Shown here in pieces: positions 45,221-54,812 of a stretch of 64,000 nucleotides of DNA. Numbering within the stretch: position 1 is the first letter of the stretch; every line of letters begins with the position of its first letter. The stretch spans positions 1 to 64,000 of the forward strand of contig CACYWQ010000004.1 of the NCBI GenBank assembly GCA_902778165.1. The letters run 5' to 3'. Both the position numbers and the translations under genes were made by a program. The stretch is from an uncultured Lachnospiraceae bacterium. GTDB taxonomy: Bacteria > Bacillota > Clostridia > Lachnospirales > Lachnospiraceae. A model generated the notes under the pieces. It had not been told where the DNA came from, made no database searches, and saw only the letters and a list, made by a program, of their open reading frames with translations.

Positions 45221-46504
45221 ATGGAAAACAAATGGATTCGCGGTGCGATTCCCGCATTGCTCTTACACTGCAGTATCGGTACCGTATACTGTTGGTCAAC
45301 TTTCAGCGGAGAGATAGCTGAATATGTCGGCGCTGATAAAAGTGCAGTAGGCTGGGCATTCTCGCTTGCAATATTCTTCCTTGGAATGTCAGCAGCATTC
45401 TTGGGAGACGTCGTTGAGAAGGATATTCACAGATCTTCTCTTATAGCTACGATATGCTTCACAGCCGGTATGGTAGGTACGGGATTTGCGATCATGATTC
45501 GCTCGCTTCCGCTTATCTTCTTATTCTATGGTTGCATCATGGGTATCGGACTCGGTACGGGTTATCTTTCGCCGGTTAAGACCCTTATGTTATGGTTTAA
45601 GGATAAGAAGGGCCTTGCTACAGGACTTGCGGTTGCAGGTTTCGGTGCAGCTAAGGCCATAGCTACTCCCATCATGCAGAGTATTCTTAATAAATTTGAT
45701 AACAATCCTGCTCCCATGTTCTTCATCATGGGTGGTGTATACTGCGTAATGATGTTTATCGGTCACCTGCTTCTTCGTAAGCCTTCAGATTGGGTTGAGC
45801 AGCATGCAGAGGGCGGAATCAAAGAATTCTTCCAGACTTTGGGTAAGAACTTCAAGACATCATTCTCCAATAAGACATTCATCGGAATCTGGTTAATGTT
45901 CTACATTAACATCACTTGTGGACTTGCACTTATCTCACAGGAGAAGCAGATATTCAATACCGTGGGATTGTCTGTAGCTACAGCAGCATTACTCGGTACT
46001 GTAACAGCCATAGCCAATGCGGCAGGTCGTCTCGGCTTCTCTGCATGGGCAGATACATTTAAGGACAGAAATACAATCTATAAGATTATATTCATCTTAT
46101 CTATAGTATTTACAGGTGCAACAATCCTTACACAGGGTATCAACAATAAGATTGCATGGTTGTGCATAGGACTTCTCATTGTTGTTAACGCAGGATACGG
46201 CGGAGGATTTTCTAATGTACCTACATTGCTCTCAGACCACTTCGGTATGAAGTCTATCTCAGCAGTTCATGGTATGTGCCTCTCGGCTTGGGCTATAGCA
46301 GGTCTTACAGGTAATCAGATGGCTACATATATTGTTAACCATGTAGGTGAATTCACTGAGATTACATTATCTAACGGCAAGGCAGCAAGCGTTAATCCTG
46401 TAGGTTATCAGACAGTTCTCTATGTAACAGGAGCTCTGTACGTGATAGCACTTATCATAAGCTTTGTGATGATTCCCAAGGCCGGCAAGAATAAGGCTGA
46501 GTAA
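45221..46504 (+). CDS. OFA-family major facilitator transporter
   Basis: A 427-residue protein with about twelve membrane helices. The N-terminus (GAIPALLLHCSIGTVYCWSTF) and the GIGLGTGYLSPVKTLMLWF segment after helix 4 are typical of the oxalate/formate antiporter (OFA) family of MFS. GFSNVPTLLSDHFGMKS in the second half also fits. AAGGATG lies 8 bases before ATG 45221. No oxalate or formate enzyme gene is adjacent, so the substrate is unknown; a monocarboxylate is likely. It ends in a terminator. Confidence 0.92.
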   Translation: MENKWIRGAIPALLLHCSIGTVYCWSTFSGEIAEYVGADKSAVGWAFSLAIFFLGMSAAFLGDVVEKDIHRSSLIATICFTAGMVGTGFAIMIRSLPLIFLFYGCIMGIGLGTGYLSPVKTLMLWFKDKKGLATGLAVAGFGAAKAIATPIMQSILNKFDNNPAPMFFIMGGVYCVMMFIGHLLLRKPSDWVEQHAEGGIKEFFQTLGKNFKTSFSNKTFIGIWLMFYINITCGLALISQEKQIFNTVGLSVATAALLGTVTAIANAAGRLGFSAWADTFKDRNTIYKIIFILSIVFTGATILTQGINNKIAWLCIGLLIVVNAGYGGGFSNVPTLLSDHFGMKSISAVHGMCLSAWAIAGLTGNQMATYIVNHVGEFTEITLSNGKAASVNPVGYQTVLYVTGALYVIALIISFVMIPKAGKNKAE

Positions 46505-46532
46505 CAAGTCTAATATGCTAAAACAATCAATT

Positions 46533-46560
46533 AAAAGAAGCACCCTTGGGTGCTTCTTTT
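46533..46560. terminator. Bidirectional terminator between OFA transporter and AlaX-like gene
   Basis: A 13-bp stem (AAAAGAAGCACCC / GGGTGCTTCTTTT) with a very short TT centre. The A and T arms give a U tract on either strand, and the genes converge on it. Confidence 0.9.
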
Positions 46561-46579
46561 TGTATATTTAAGAATCTTG

Positions 46580-47815
46580 TTATAAAAGACTTATTTCGGT
46601 TATTACAGATTCGATACTTAAGCGGGTTGACTGCACTCGGCCCTGAATCATATCGGAATTGCCGCCGCCCTTGGCACCAATCTTATTAAGGATTGGGATA
46701 AGGGTCGTAGAATCGATGTTACGGCCTCCGGCAAGGTAACGGTAGCCTGAGGTGTCATCTCCTGCGAATATACCGACATAACCGGAATACTTATTCTTAA
46801 GCACGTTATATATATTCTTCATGGGACCTGCAGGAAAGTCAGGATCTACGAATACAAGGTGAGTTCGATCTATATCGGGGTCACCTTTTTCTATGCGTGA
46901 TACAATATCTCCTTCCAATGCACCTGATAATTTGGCCTTAAGATCCTTTATCTCATCCATCTGACCACGGACGCGTTCTATAAGATTATCTTCATTGGTG
47001 GTCATAAGGTCAGTTAGTCCCATTATGATATTCTGCCTGTGATTAATGTATTCTAAAGCTCGTCTTCCGCATAATATCCCTATACGTACTCCGCCCTTCC
47101 AGTTAACTATCGATATGACCTTAATGATGCCTACCTCTCCAGTATGAGCTACATGAGGTGCACAGCAGGCACATATATCTACGGTAGTTTTATCATCACC
47201 TATAGTTATAAGTCTGACCTGACCCTCTATATCTATCTTACTTCTGTACGCTATGTCCTTTAATTCATCTTTCGACGGATATGAGGCCCTTACCGGCAAA
47301 TTAGCATATATTACGGCATTAGCTCTAGCCTCTTCTTTAATAATCTGGCCATATGTAAGGGGGCCATCTAAGTCTAAAGTGACCAATCCATCGTCACTTA
47401 AGTGAAATCCGACGTTGTTGTATCCATAGTCATTGTGGACTGTTCCGGTCAATATATGCTCGCCTGTATGATTCTGCATCCTATCATAACGCTTGTCATA
47501 GTCAAGAACACAGTGGATTTCTGAATTTATGACAAGAATGTCAGATAGCGCAGGTAATTCACCGAAAGATTTCTTGCATGAATCAGAGTAGTCAACTCTG
47601 TACCGAATGCCGCCATCTGTTACCTGCCCGTCAAGGACATCCAATTCATACGCATTAAGTATAATGCAACCTGTGTCGGCATACTGACCTCCTTCCTCGG
47701 GGAAGAATATGCTGTCACGAATATATATGTATGCTCCGTTTTCGGTGAAATCGGCTCCGTTTATCACCGTGTTACATTCCTTCATATAGCTGTCATTTTC
47801 ATATAATTTGTTCAT
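46580..47815 (-). CDS. AlaX-like alanyl-tRNA editing protein with DHHA1 domain
   Basis: A 411-residue free-standing relative of the alanyl-tRNA synthetase editing half. The N-terminal FFPEEGGQYAD segment, the HTGEHIL motif near 115 and CACCAPHVAHTGE near 212 supply the zinc ligands of the editing site, which deacylates mischarged Ser- or Gly-tRNA(Ala). A coiled region and a C-terminal DHHA1 domain (GGRNIDSTTLI, KGGGNSDMIQG) follow, making it the long AlaX type. It overlaps queH (ATGA) on the minus strand, an operon of two tRNA-related proteins. Confidence 0.9.
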   Translation of the reverse strand: MNKLYENDSYMKECNTVINGADFTENGAYIYIRDSIFFPEEGGQYADTGCIILNAYELDVLDGQVTDGGIRYRVDYSDSCKKSFGELPALSDILVINSEIHCVLDYDKRYDRMQNHTGEHILTGTVHNDYGYNNVGFHLSDDGLVTLDLDGPLTYGQIIKEEARANAVIYANLPVRASYPSKDELKDIAYRSKIDIEGQVRLITIGDDKTTVDICACCAPHVAHTGEVGIIKVISIVNWKGGVRIGILCGRRALEYINHRQNIIMGLTDLMTTNEDNLIERVRGQMDEIKDLKAKLSGALEGDIVSRIEKGDPDIDRTHLVFVDPDFPAGPMKNIYNVLKNKYSGYVGIFAGDDTSGYRYLAGGRNIDSTTLIPILNKIGAKGGGNSDMIQGRVQSTRLSIESVITEISLL

Positions 47816-48459
47816 GAATTGGCTCCTCCGGTCTCTGAACGCTTAGAATAGACGCAACCACAGTAATTCTGACGATACAGATTATATTCTTTGGATAATT
47901 CGATGCTCTTTTTGTATCCGTCCTCTTTCTTAAAATCCGACGGAAGCCACATAACTGCTCCGTTTGATTCCTCTGCAAGACTGTAGCCTATTGTATTAAG
48001 TCTTTCTGCATCTTTTAGGGGGCTTAATGTAAGGGCTGTTGCGAAGTAATCGTAGCCGCCTGCAACAGCAGCATCGGCTGTTGCCTTAAGCCTAAGCTTA
48101 TAGCAGAGACTGCAACGATCTCCACGTTCCGGACAATTCTCATAACCCCGTGCCATATCAAAGAAAACCTCCGGATTGTATTCACTCTCCATAATATTGA
48201 TATGACCTCTGTCAGGCATATCATTGTATATGTCTACAAGGCGTTTTAGCTCGTCCATGCGGTATTGATATTCGCTTTTAATTGTTATATTAGGATTAAA
48301 GAAATAGACGGTTGTCTCAAAGTGATCGCGGACTCTGTCCATACATATACTGCTGCACGGCGCACAGCAGGCATGCAAAAGAAGCCTCTTTGGGTGTATG
48401 GAAGCATTCTGTGCTGAGATTATTCTGTTGAATTCTTTGTTGTAATCAATCTTATTCAT
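47812..48459 (-). CDS. queH: Epoxyqueuosine reductase QueH
   Basis: QueH reduces epoxyqueuosine to queuosine in tRNA. This 215-residue protein has LLLHACCAPCSS (the paired-Cys motif), CSLCYKLRL and a late YCGC, the cysteine pattern of QueH (formerly DUF208) that binds a [4Fe-4S] cluster and a second metal. I chose ATG 48459 (MNKIDYNKEF) because family members start this way. The longer open frame to 48582 overlaps the promoter region. Its ribosome site is poor. The stop overlaps the AlaX-like start. Confidence 0.88.
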   Translation of the reverse strand: MNKIDYNKEFNRIISAQNASIHPKRLLLHACCAPCSSICMDRVRDHFETTVYFFNPNITIKSEYQYRMDELKRLVDIYNDMPDRGHINIMESEYNPEVFFDMARGYENCPERGDRCSLCYKLRLKATADAAVAGGYDYFATALTLSPLKDAERLNTIGYSLAEESNGAVMWLPSDFKKEDGYKKSIELSKEYNLYRQNYCGCVYSKRSETGGANS

Positions 48460-48472
48460 AATTATCTGCAAT

Positions 48473-48502
48473 ATTCTATCATATATACGCGCATCTGCGC
48501 AA
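48473..48502 (-). promoter_or_regulatory. Probable queH promoter
   Basis: On the minus strand: TTGCGC (48502-48497), an 18-base spacer and TAGAAT (48478-48473). The predicted transcript would start about 7 bases before the queH ATG, an almost leaderless message. Confidence 0.45.
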
Positions 48503-48600
48503 AAACAGGAGTGGTGGAAATAAGAAAAGACCGTCATCTTACGTAGAAAAGCATTCATTGCGTTGACGCGTTGAATCAGCAAATTTTTTTGCGTAAAGTA

Positions 48601-48629
48601 TTGCAGATATGGGGTTTTGCTTGTAAAAT
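48601..48629 (+). promoter_or_regulatory. Probable promoter of the chemoreceptor gene
   Basis: TTGCAG (48601-48606), a 17-base spacer and TAAAAT (48624-48629), 50 bases before the ATG at 48679. Confidence 0.55.
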
Positions 48630-48678
48630 CTTATATATAGTCCGACATAAGGATTATATTCAAGGAGGGATTATAGAA

Positions 48679-50670
48679 ATGAGAGGAACTATCAAAAGTA
48701 AATTGACGTTTGCCGTAATACTTATCGTGGTTGCCGCGATGTTGGTATCTACGGCCATAATTGTAGGTGCTTCAGGAAAGAACCTTACAAGCAGACTTAC
48801 GGGTGAACTTCAGACTAATGCCGATAAGTATGCCAATTCAATCAACAGCTGGATTGAGATGGAGAAAGGTCTTAATTCGGCAGGCGCAGCAGCCTTTGCG
48901 GCGCTTCCCGAAACTTCTTATGATAGGGAACATATACAGAATATCGTAACGACTGAGGCATCGGGTCATCCCGAATTCCTTAATCTGTATTACGGTATGT
49001 CAGATAAGCAACATATTCAGATGGACCCCAATGCAACGGTGCCTGACGGATATGATCCTACGGCAAGAGGTTGGTATAAGGCGGCCGCAGCAGCCGGTAC
49101 AACGATTGTTACCGATCCGTACATGGATGTATTGATTGGCGGTATGTGTATTACGATAGCAACTCCCGTATACAGAAACGGTGAGCTTGTCGGTGTGTTG
49201 GGTGCGGATTTTACTCTTGACTACATATCTGAAGTAGTTAACAGTATTCCTTATGAAAAGGGAGAATACGGGTTCTTAATAGATGCAAGTGCCAATTATA
49301 TAATGCATGAGAATAAAGATTATCTTCCGGGTGAAGATGTTGCTACTGCAGTTTCATCGGTAATGCCTGCGATTAATTCAATTGTAACGACACCTGGAAC
49401 GGAAGTTATTCTTACGGCGGATTATGACGGTGAGAAGAATTATTTCGCAACATCAACCATAGAAGGTTGCGGTTGGTCACTCGGTCTTGCAATGCCTAAA
49501 GGTAATGTAAGCGGTACGATAACAAGACTTATAGTTACAGCCATTATTATTACACTTGTTGCTATCGCTGCGGTTGTAATCTTTATGACAAGACTTATCG
49601 GTTCGCAGCTTGCGCCGATGGAGGATATGAAGACCTTCGTTAAGAATAAGATTATAGGCGAAGCTAATGTTAAGAAGGCGAATTCGGAGGTTGAAGAAAT
49701 AAGATATCTTCTGTCAGAACTTGAGGATCGTGTTATAGATACGATTCATAAGACGCAGGATGAGTCGCAACTTATCAAGGATAAGATGGCTTCTGCATCT
49801 GATAAGATAAGCGGAATCAATGATTCCATAACCGAGATTAATGAAGCAATGCATCGTACCGAAGGCGGAATAGAGACTCAGACCGATAGTATCAGAAGCA
49901 TTGAAGAGATTTGCAATAACGTGATGATAGCGGCAGATACCTTTGCAACGGATACAAGAGACATGACCGACAGGACGGATGAGATCATCGCAAGAGTTAA
50001 GGGCATTGTCCCGGAGATAATAGCCAATAAGAGACATGCCGTTGAGGTTACCAACCAGACCAAGGAAGAACTTGAAGAGGCAATTAAGGGTATTCAGGTA
50101 ATTGAACAGATAGTAGAAGTGGCTTCGGCTATACAGGGAATTGCCAATCAGACTAATTTGCTTGCGCTTAATGCATCGATAGAGGCAGCAAGAGCCGGTG
50201 AAGCCGGAAGAGGATTTGCGGTTGTTGCGGATGAGATCAACAGCTTAAGTACTACGACCGGAAGCGAAATAGAGAAGGTTAATGCGCTTACTAAGGAAGT
50301 AACCTACAATATTGATGAGCTCTCTAAGGTTTGTGACAGAATTGTAAAGTTCTTAACGGAAAATGTGCTTAAGGATTATGATAATCTTGAAACATTGGCA
50401 AATAATTACATGGAAGATGCAAATTATTACGGCGATGTAAGTAAGGAACTCGGTGCAGGAGCCGAAGAAGTAAATGCTTCCGTTACGGATATCAATAATG
50501 TCTTAGAGACAATAAGCAAAGCACAGGAAGAGCTTGGCAGCGCAGTGCATGATATCTCCGGCAACATGCAGAGCATCACGGAATCAAGTGCAAATGTATC
50601 GGATGAGACTAAGGAAGTAATGGACAGCATTACTACACTGCAGGATACAACAGGAAGGTTTAATCTGTAG
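48679..50670 (+). CDS. Methyl-accepting chemotaxis protein with dCache sensor
   Basis: A 663-residue chemoreceptor. TM1 is at about 8-30. An extracellular double-Cache domain covers about 35-275, including [17 protein letters not shown] and GVLGADF, the residue pattern that in dCache_1 sensors binds amino acids. TM2 is at about 282-305. There is a short linker, then the cytoplasmic signalling coiled coil with the hairpin tip [21 protein letters not shown] and [11 protein letters not shown] 48679 has AAGGAGGGA upstream; the frame is open further but lacks a start signal. It is monocistronic. CheA and CheW genes are not in the window. Confidence 0.93.
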   Translation: MRGTIKSKLTFAVILIVVAAMLVSTAIIVGASGKNLTSRLTGELQTNADKYANSINSWIEMEKGLNSAGAAAFAALPETSYDREHIQNIVTTEASGHPEFLNLYYGMSDKQHIQMDPNATVPDGYDPTARGWYKAAAAAGTTIVTDPYMDVLIGGMCITIATPVYRNGELVGVLGADFTLDYISEVVNSIPYEKGEYGFLIDASANYIMHENKDYLPGEDVATAVSSVMPAINSIVTTPGTEVILTADYDGEKNYFATSTIEGCGWSLGLAMPKGNVSGTITRLIVTAIIITLVAIAAVVIFMTRLIGSQLAPMEDMKTFVKNKIIGEANVKKANSEVEEIRYLLSELEDRVIDTIHKTQDESQLIKDKMASASDKISGINDSITEINEAMHRTEGGIETQTDSIRSIEEICNNVMIAADTFATDTRDMTDRTDEIIARVKGIVPEIIANKRHAVEVTNQTKEELEEAIKGIQVIEQIVEVASAIQGIANQTNLLALNASIEAARAGEAGRGFAVVADEINSLSTTTGSEIEKVNALTKEVTYNIDELSKVCDRIVKFLTENVLKDYDNLETLANNYMEDANYYGDVSKELGAGAEEVNASVTDINNVLETISKAQEELGSAVHDISGNMQSITESSANVSDETKEVMDSITTLQDTTGRFNL

Positions 50671-50687
50671 AATAACAGAATAACAAA

Positions 50688-50747
50688 GGTCCCCACGGGA
50701 CCGGAAATATATAAAAAGGCGAAGGAGTATATCTCCTTTGCCTTTTT
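50688..50747 (+). terminator. Tandem hairpins and terminator after the chemoreceptor
   Basis: First a 6-bp hairpin (GGTCCC-CAC-GGGACC, 50688-50702). Then a long stem (AAAAAGGCGAAGGAG / CTCCTTTGCCTTTTT, one G-U, loop TATAT, 50713-50747) ends in five T residues. Confidence 0.88.
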
Positions 50748-50826
50748 ATGTTAAATATGTGGAAAAATAAGCAGAAAAGTTATACAATGTACAGAGTGAA
50801 ATTTAAAGTTGGGGTATTATGGGTAT

Positions 50827-51939
50827 ATGACAGGAATTATTAAGCATTTTCACGATGTTCGCCTGGTGCTTGAAGGCAAGAGACTGATCGAAGATGAAGC
50901 CAAGTATAGGATAATATGTATCGGCGCGGCACTGATACATGTTGTATTTACAATATGTATGTATATCATGCATGCGGACATAATGGTCTACTACAATTTT
51001 TGTATTGTTGTGGCGTATTTCTTTATGGGATTAGTCTTATCGGCAAGAAGTAAGAGAAGGCTGTTATTAGGCCTGCTGTTTGGTGAGATTGTGTTCCATT
51101 CGGCCCTTGCCAGCTTTATGCTTGGAATAGATTGCGAGTTTATGTTATATACGGTGTCTTTGATTCCAATGGCATTCTATCTGACCAATACCGCCACGAA
51201 GAAGACAAGGCGAACCAATTTCGCTGTGATGCTGTCTTCCTTTGTAGTATTGGCATATCTGTTTGTGAGCATAATTCATCCCAGTCAGGCGTATTATGAT
51301 CTGTCTGCATACGGTTCCATTAAGACGGGAATAAGATTCTTTAATATGTTCATTGCATTCATGCTTCAGTTAAGCTTCTCGCTGCTGTTTGCATTGGAAG
51401 CGCAGTATCTGTCAAGATTGTTAGAGAATGAGAATGTTAAGCTTACGGAAGATGCGAATGTGGATCCCCTTACCAAATTGTGGAACAGAAGAAGCCTGTC
51501 CAATGCCGTTACGGAAGCGATTAACACAATGGAACATATTGATGTATTCAGTGTTGTTATGATGGACATAGATGATTTTAAGAAAGTCAACGATACTTAC
51601 GGACATGATGTAGGTGATGAAGTGCTGGTGAAACTTGCTGAAATCATCAAAGAAGAGGTAAGAAACGGAGACTATTCCTGCCGTTGGGGTGGTGAGGAAT
51701 TCCTGTTATTCGCTCACGGACCGCGTAATGAGGTTCAATATGTGGCGGAGAGGATTCTTGAGAGACTTAAGAGTATAAGCTTTGAAGACAGAAAGGGCGG
51801 TAATTTCAGCGTAACACTGACCGCCGGTGTTGCAGAGTTTAAATACGGTGCACAGTTAAGAAACGTCATAGAAGCTGCCGATAAGAGACTGTATTACGGT
51901 AAGACCCACGGCAAGAATCAGATTGTAAGCGCATCATAA
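50827..51939 (+). CDS. Membrane diguanylate cyclase
   Basis: A 370-residue protein. About six membrane helices occupy residues 27-195. A short linker (LEAQYLSRLLENENVKL) leads to a GGDEF domain (about 215-370) with DPLTKLWNRR, MMDIDDFKKVNDTYGH and an active GGEEF. RNGD five residues before GGEEF matches the inhibitory RxxD site, so product feedback is likely. I use ATG 50827; the alternative TTG 50809 has no ribosome site. argS starts 26 bases downstream, so both may share a transcript. Confidence 0.9.
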   Translation: MTGIIKHFHDVRLVLEGKRLIEDEAKYRIICIGAALIHVVFTICMYIMHADIMVYYNFCIVVAYFFMGLVLSARSKRRLLLGLLFGEIVFHSALASFMLGIDCEFMLYTVSLIPMAFYLTNTATKKTRRTNFAVMLSSFVVLAYLFVSIIHPSQAYYDLSAYGSIKTGIRFFNMFIAFMLQLSFSLLFALEAQYLSRLLENENVKLTEDANVDPLTKLWNRRSLSNAVTEAINTMEHIDVFSVVMMDIDDFKKVNDTYGHDVGDEVLVKLAEIIKEEVRNGDYSCRWGGEEFLLFAHGPRNEVQYVAERILERLKSISFEDRKGGNFSVTLTAGVAEFKYGAQLRNVIEAADKRLYYGKTHGKNQIVSAS

Positions 51940-51965
51940 TCCAAATAATCAAGGAGGATTCCCTT

Positions 51966-53750
51966 TTGAAAAGCATAGCGGAATTAATTAGCGAAGAAGT
52001 TAAAACTGCATTTAATAACGCGGGATATGATCCCGAATTAGGTCAGGTAACTGTATCTAACAGGCCGGATCTGTGTGAATTTCAGTGTAACGGAGCTATG
52101 GCAGGTGCCAAATTGTATCATAAGGCTCCGATTCAGATTGCAACGGAAGTGGCAGATAAGCTTAAGGATAACAGGGTAATAGAGAGTGCTCTGGCGGTTA
52201 ATCCGGGATTTCTGAATATAAATATCAAAGGTGAGTGGTTAGCAGAATACTTAACGGCCATGGCAGCGTGCCCGGACGGAAGACTTGGCATAGAGACACC
52301 CGAAACACAAACCGTTATTGTGGATTACGGCGGAGCGAATGTGGCCAAGCCGCTTCATGTAGGACATTTAAGAAGTGCTGTTATCGGTGAGAGTATTAAG
52401 CGAATATCCAGATATATGGGACATAAGACCATAGGAGATGTTCATCTCGGCGATTGGGGCCTTCAGATGGGTCTTGTAATTACGGAACTTAAGCAGCGTA
52501 AGCCTGATCTGCCTTATTTTGACGATGAGTTCTGCGGTGAGTATCCCAAGGAAGCTCCTTTTACGATAGCCGAGCTTGAGGAGATATATCCTGCTGCTTC
52601 AGCAAAGAGTAAAGAAGATGAGGAATTTAAGAGAGCCGCAATGGAAGCAACTGCCAAGCTTCAGAGCGGTGTAAGAGGATACAGGGCTTTATGGAAGCAT
52701 ATCATAGATGTATCTGTAGCAGATCTTAAGCGTAATTATGATTCACTTGATGTAGAATTTGATCTATGGAAAGGTGAAAGCGACGTTCATGATCTTATTC
52801 CGGGCATGGTGGATTATCTTAAGGCGGGCGGTTATACACGAATGAGTGACGGCGCCCTTGTGGTTGATGTTAAGGAAGATACGGACAATAAAGAGATGCC
52901 GCCTTGTATGATTCTTAAGTCAGACGGTGCATCATTATATAATACAACCGACCTTGCCACTATTATGGACAGGGTGAAGCAATATAATCCCGACAGACTG
53001 GTTTATCTGACCGATAAGAGACAGAATCTGTATTTTGAACAGGTCTTCAGATGTGCAAGGAAGACGGGTTTAATTGATAAGGATAAGGAACTTATACATA
53101 TCGGCTTCGGTACTGTTAACGGTAAGGACGGTAAGCCGTTTAAGACACGAGACGGCGGAGTCATGCGTTTGGAATATCTGATTAAGGATATTAATGACAG
53201 GATGTATGAGAGAATCACCCAGAATCGTGACATAGATGAGGATGAGGCTCTTAAAATCAGCCGTATTGTCGGACTGGCTGCAATCAAATACGGTGATCTG
53301 TCTAATCAGGCATCCAAGGACTATATATTTGATGTAGACAAGTTTACATCAAGTGAGGGTAATACGGGTCCATATATACTTTATACGATTGTAAGAATTA
53401 AGAGTATATTGGATAAGTATTCAGATCAGGGCGGAACTATCCCTGACATTGATTCCGGTAAGATCAATTTCATCGCTCCGGTATGTTCTTCTCATAAGAA
53501 TCTTATGATGGAGCTTACAGGATTTGCAGAAACGATAAGCGGTGCATATACGGAAGCAGCCCCTCACAGAATATGCGCATATATCTATGGATTGGCTAAT
53601 GCATTTAACAGCTTCTACCATGAAGTTAAGGTCCTTGCGGAAGAGGATGCAGACAAAAAAGAAGGATATATAGCCCTGCTTGCGCTCACGAAGAAGGTCT
53701 TGACGATATGTATCGATTTGTTGGGATTTAAGGCACCTGACAGAATGTAA
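51966..53750 (+). CDS. argS: Arginyl-tRNA synthetase
   Basis: A 594-residue class-I synthetase charging tRNA(Arg). The N-terminal Add-1 domain is followed by NVAKPLHVGHLRSAVIGESI with the HIGH-type HVGH near 130. The KMSKS position is replaced by GKPFKTRDGG, as is normal in many ArgRS. The C-terminal anticodon-binding helices follow. The start is TTG 51966, supported by AAGGAGG at 51951-51957 and by the natural N-terminus KSIAELISEEV; no in-frame ATG is nearby. No T-box leader is visible in the 26-base gap. Confidence 0.95.
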   Translation: MKSIAELISEEVKTAFNNAGYDPELGQVTVSNRPDLCEFQCNGAMAGAKLYHKAPIQIATEVADKLKDNRVIESALAVNPGFLNINIKGEWLAEYLTAMAACPDGRLGIETPETQTVIVDYGGANVAKPLHVGHLRSAVIGESIKRISRYMGHKTIGDVHLGDWGLQMGLVITELKQRKPDLPYFDDEFCGEYPKEAPFTIAELEEIYPAASAKSKEDEEFKRAAMEATAKLQSGVRGYRALWKHIIDVSVADLKRNYDSLDVEFDLWKGESDVHDLIPGMVDYLKAGGYTRMSDGALVVDVKEDTDNKEMPPCMILKSDGASLYNTTDLATIMDRVKQYNPDRLVYLTDKRQNLYFEQVFRCARKTGLIDKDKELIHIGFGTVNGKDGKPFKTRDGGVMRLEYLIKDINDRMYERITQNRDIDEDEALKISRIVGLAAIKYGDLSNQASKDYIFDVDKFTSSEGNTGPYILYTIVRIKSILDKYSDQGGTIPDIDSGKINFIAPVCSSHKNLMMELTGFAETISGAYTEAAPHRICAYIYGLANAFNSFYHEVKVLAEEDADKKEGYIALLALTKKVLTICIDLLGFKAPDRM

Positions 53751-53767
53751 CTTATTGGGAGATTTGT

Positions 53768-54763
53768 ATGATATTTAAGTGTAAGAATTGCGGTGGAAAT
53801 ATAGTATATAATCCCGAGAAAGGTACCATGTGCTGCCCGCACTGTGACGGACTTGATACCGATGAGAAGATAACGGGTGAAGATACGATGCACACCTGTA
53901 TAAGTTGCGGAGCCCCGTTGGAGAATGTCATCCTTGAGCATACTTCGGCAACTAAGTGCCCCAACTGCGGAACATATGTAGTATTGGATGAGAGGGTGCA
54001 GGGAACATATGAACCTCAGCTTATACTGCCGTTTAGGATAAGCAAGAATAAAGCGATTGACCTGCTTAAGAGCGAATTCGGTAAGAGAGTATTTACTCCC
54101 GCAGGATTCTTAAGCAATGCATCGGTGAGCAAAATAGAGGGTACATATGTACCTTTCTTTATGTATGACTATGATACTTCTACGGAGTATCAGGGAACGG
54201 GAACTAAAGTAAGGCACTGGACTTCCGGAGATTATGAATATACCGAGACATCATATTACGATATTCACAGATCCATGGATGCAACATTTGACAAGGTTCC
54301 TGTGGATGCATCGGATTATATGGAAGATCAGTATATGGATCTTCTTGAGCCTTACGCGTATGAAGGACTTGAGCAATTCCAAGAGAAATACATGTCTGGA
54401 TTCTTCGGTGAGAAGTATAACAGATCTGAAGAGGAACTGGCACCCAGAGCGGTAGAGAAGATTAAGACCGCGATTGAATCTTTGATAGGTGAGAGTATCA
54501 CCGGATATACAACCGTAACCAAGAAGAGCATGGATGCCAATGCATCCAAGAAGAAGGTAGATTATGCGCTTCTGCCTGTATGGGAGTATGTATTCAGATA
54601 TAAGAATGTTAATTACAAATTCCATGTCAACGGACAAACCGGTAAGGTAGTCGGTAAGACGCCTGTAGCCAAGGATAAGGTAGTGTTGTACGGAACCACG
54701 GTATTTGGCTTAATTACGCTGATAGGAGCAATGATCAGACTTTTGTTGGCGGCAGTAATGTGA
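53768..54763 (+). CDS. Zinc-ribbon membrane-associated protein of unknown function
   Basis: A 331-residue protein. The N-terminus has several zinc-ribbon cysteine pairs: CKNCGG, CCPHC, CISCG and CPNCG (within residues 5-75), often annotated as TFIIB-type or PriA-like ribbons by chance. A large uncharacterised middle domain (LPFRISKNKAIDLLK, FTPAGFLSNASV, VPFFMYDYD) leads to a C-terminal membrane helix (about 304-327). TTGGGAG precedes ATG 53768. It is followed by the TPM-domain gene, with which such proteins often pair. No enzyme activity is assigned. Confidence 0.75.
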   Translation: MIFKCKNCGGNIVYNPEKGTMCCPHCDGLDTDEKITGEDTMHTCISCGAPLENVILEHTSATKCPNCGTYVVLDERVQGTYEPQLILPFRISKNKAIDLLKSEFGKRVFTPAGFLSNASVSKIEGTYVPFFMYDYDTSTEYQGTGTKVRHWTSGDYEYTETSYYDIHRSMDATFDKVPVDASDYMEDQYMDLLEPYAYEGLEQFQEKYMSGFFGEKYNRSEEELAPRAVEKIKTAIESLIGESITGYTTVTKKSMDANASKKKVDYALLPVWEYVFRYKNVNYKFHVNGQTGKVVGKTPVAKDKVVLYGTTVFGLITLIGAMIRLLLAAVM

Positions 54764-54812
54764 TATATAGGGAATTAAGCAGACGTAATACAAAGAGTTG
54801 TTGAGGATAGAA

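Noticed and set aside
48460-48582. N-terminal extension of QueH
   Set aside because: Family members begin near MNKIDYNKEF. The extension has no ribosome site and covers the promoter region.
48624-48648. TAAA followed by CCGACAT upstream of the chemoreceptor, resembling a flagellar sigma-D promoter
   Set aside because: The spacer is two bases shorter than the usual range and one base of the -10 differs. A sigma-A promoter (TTGCAG-17-TAAAAT) explains the same bases better.
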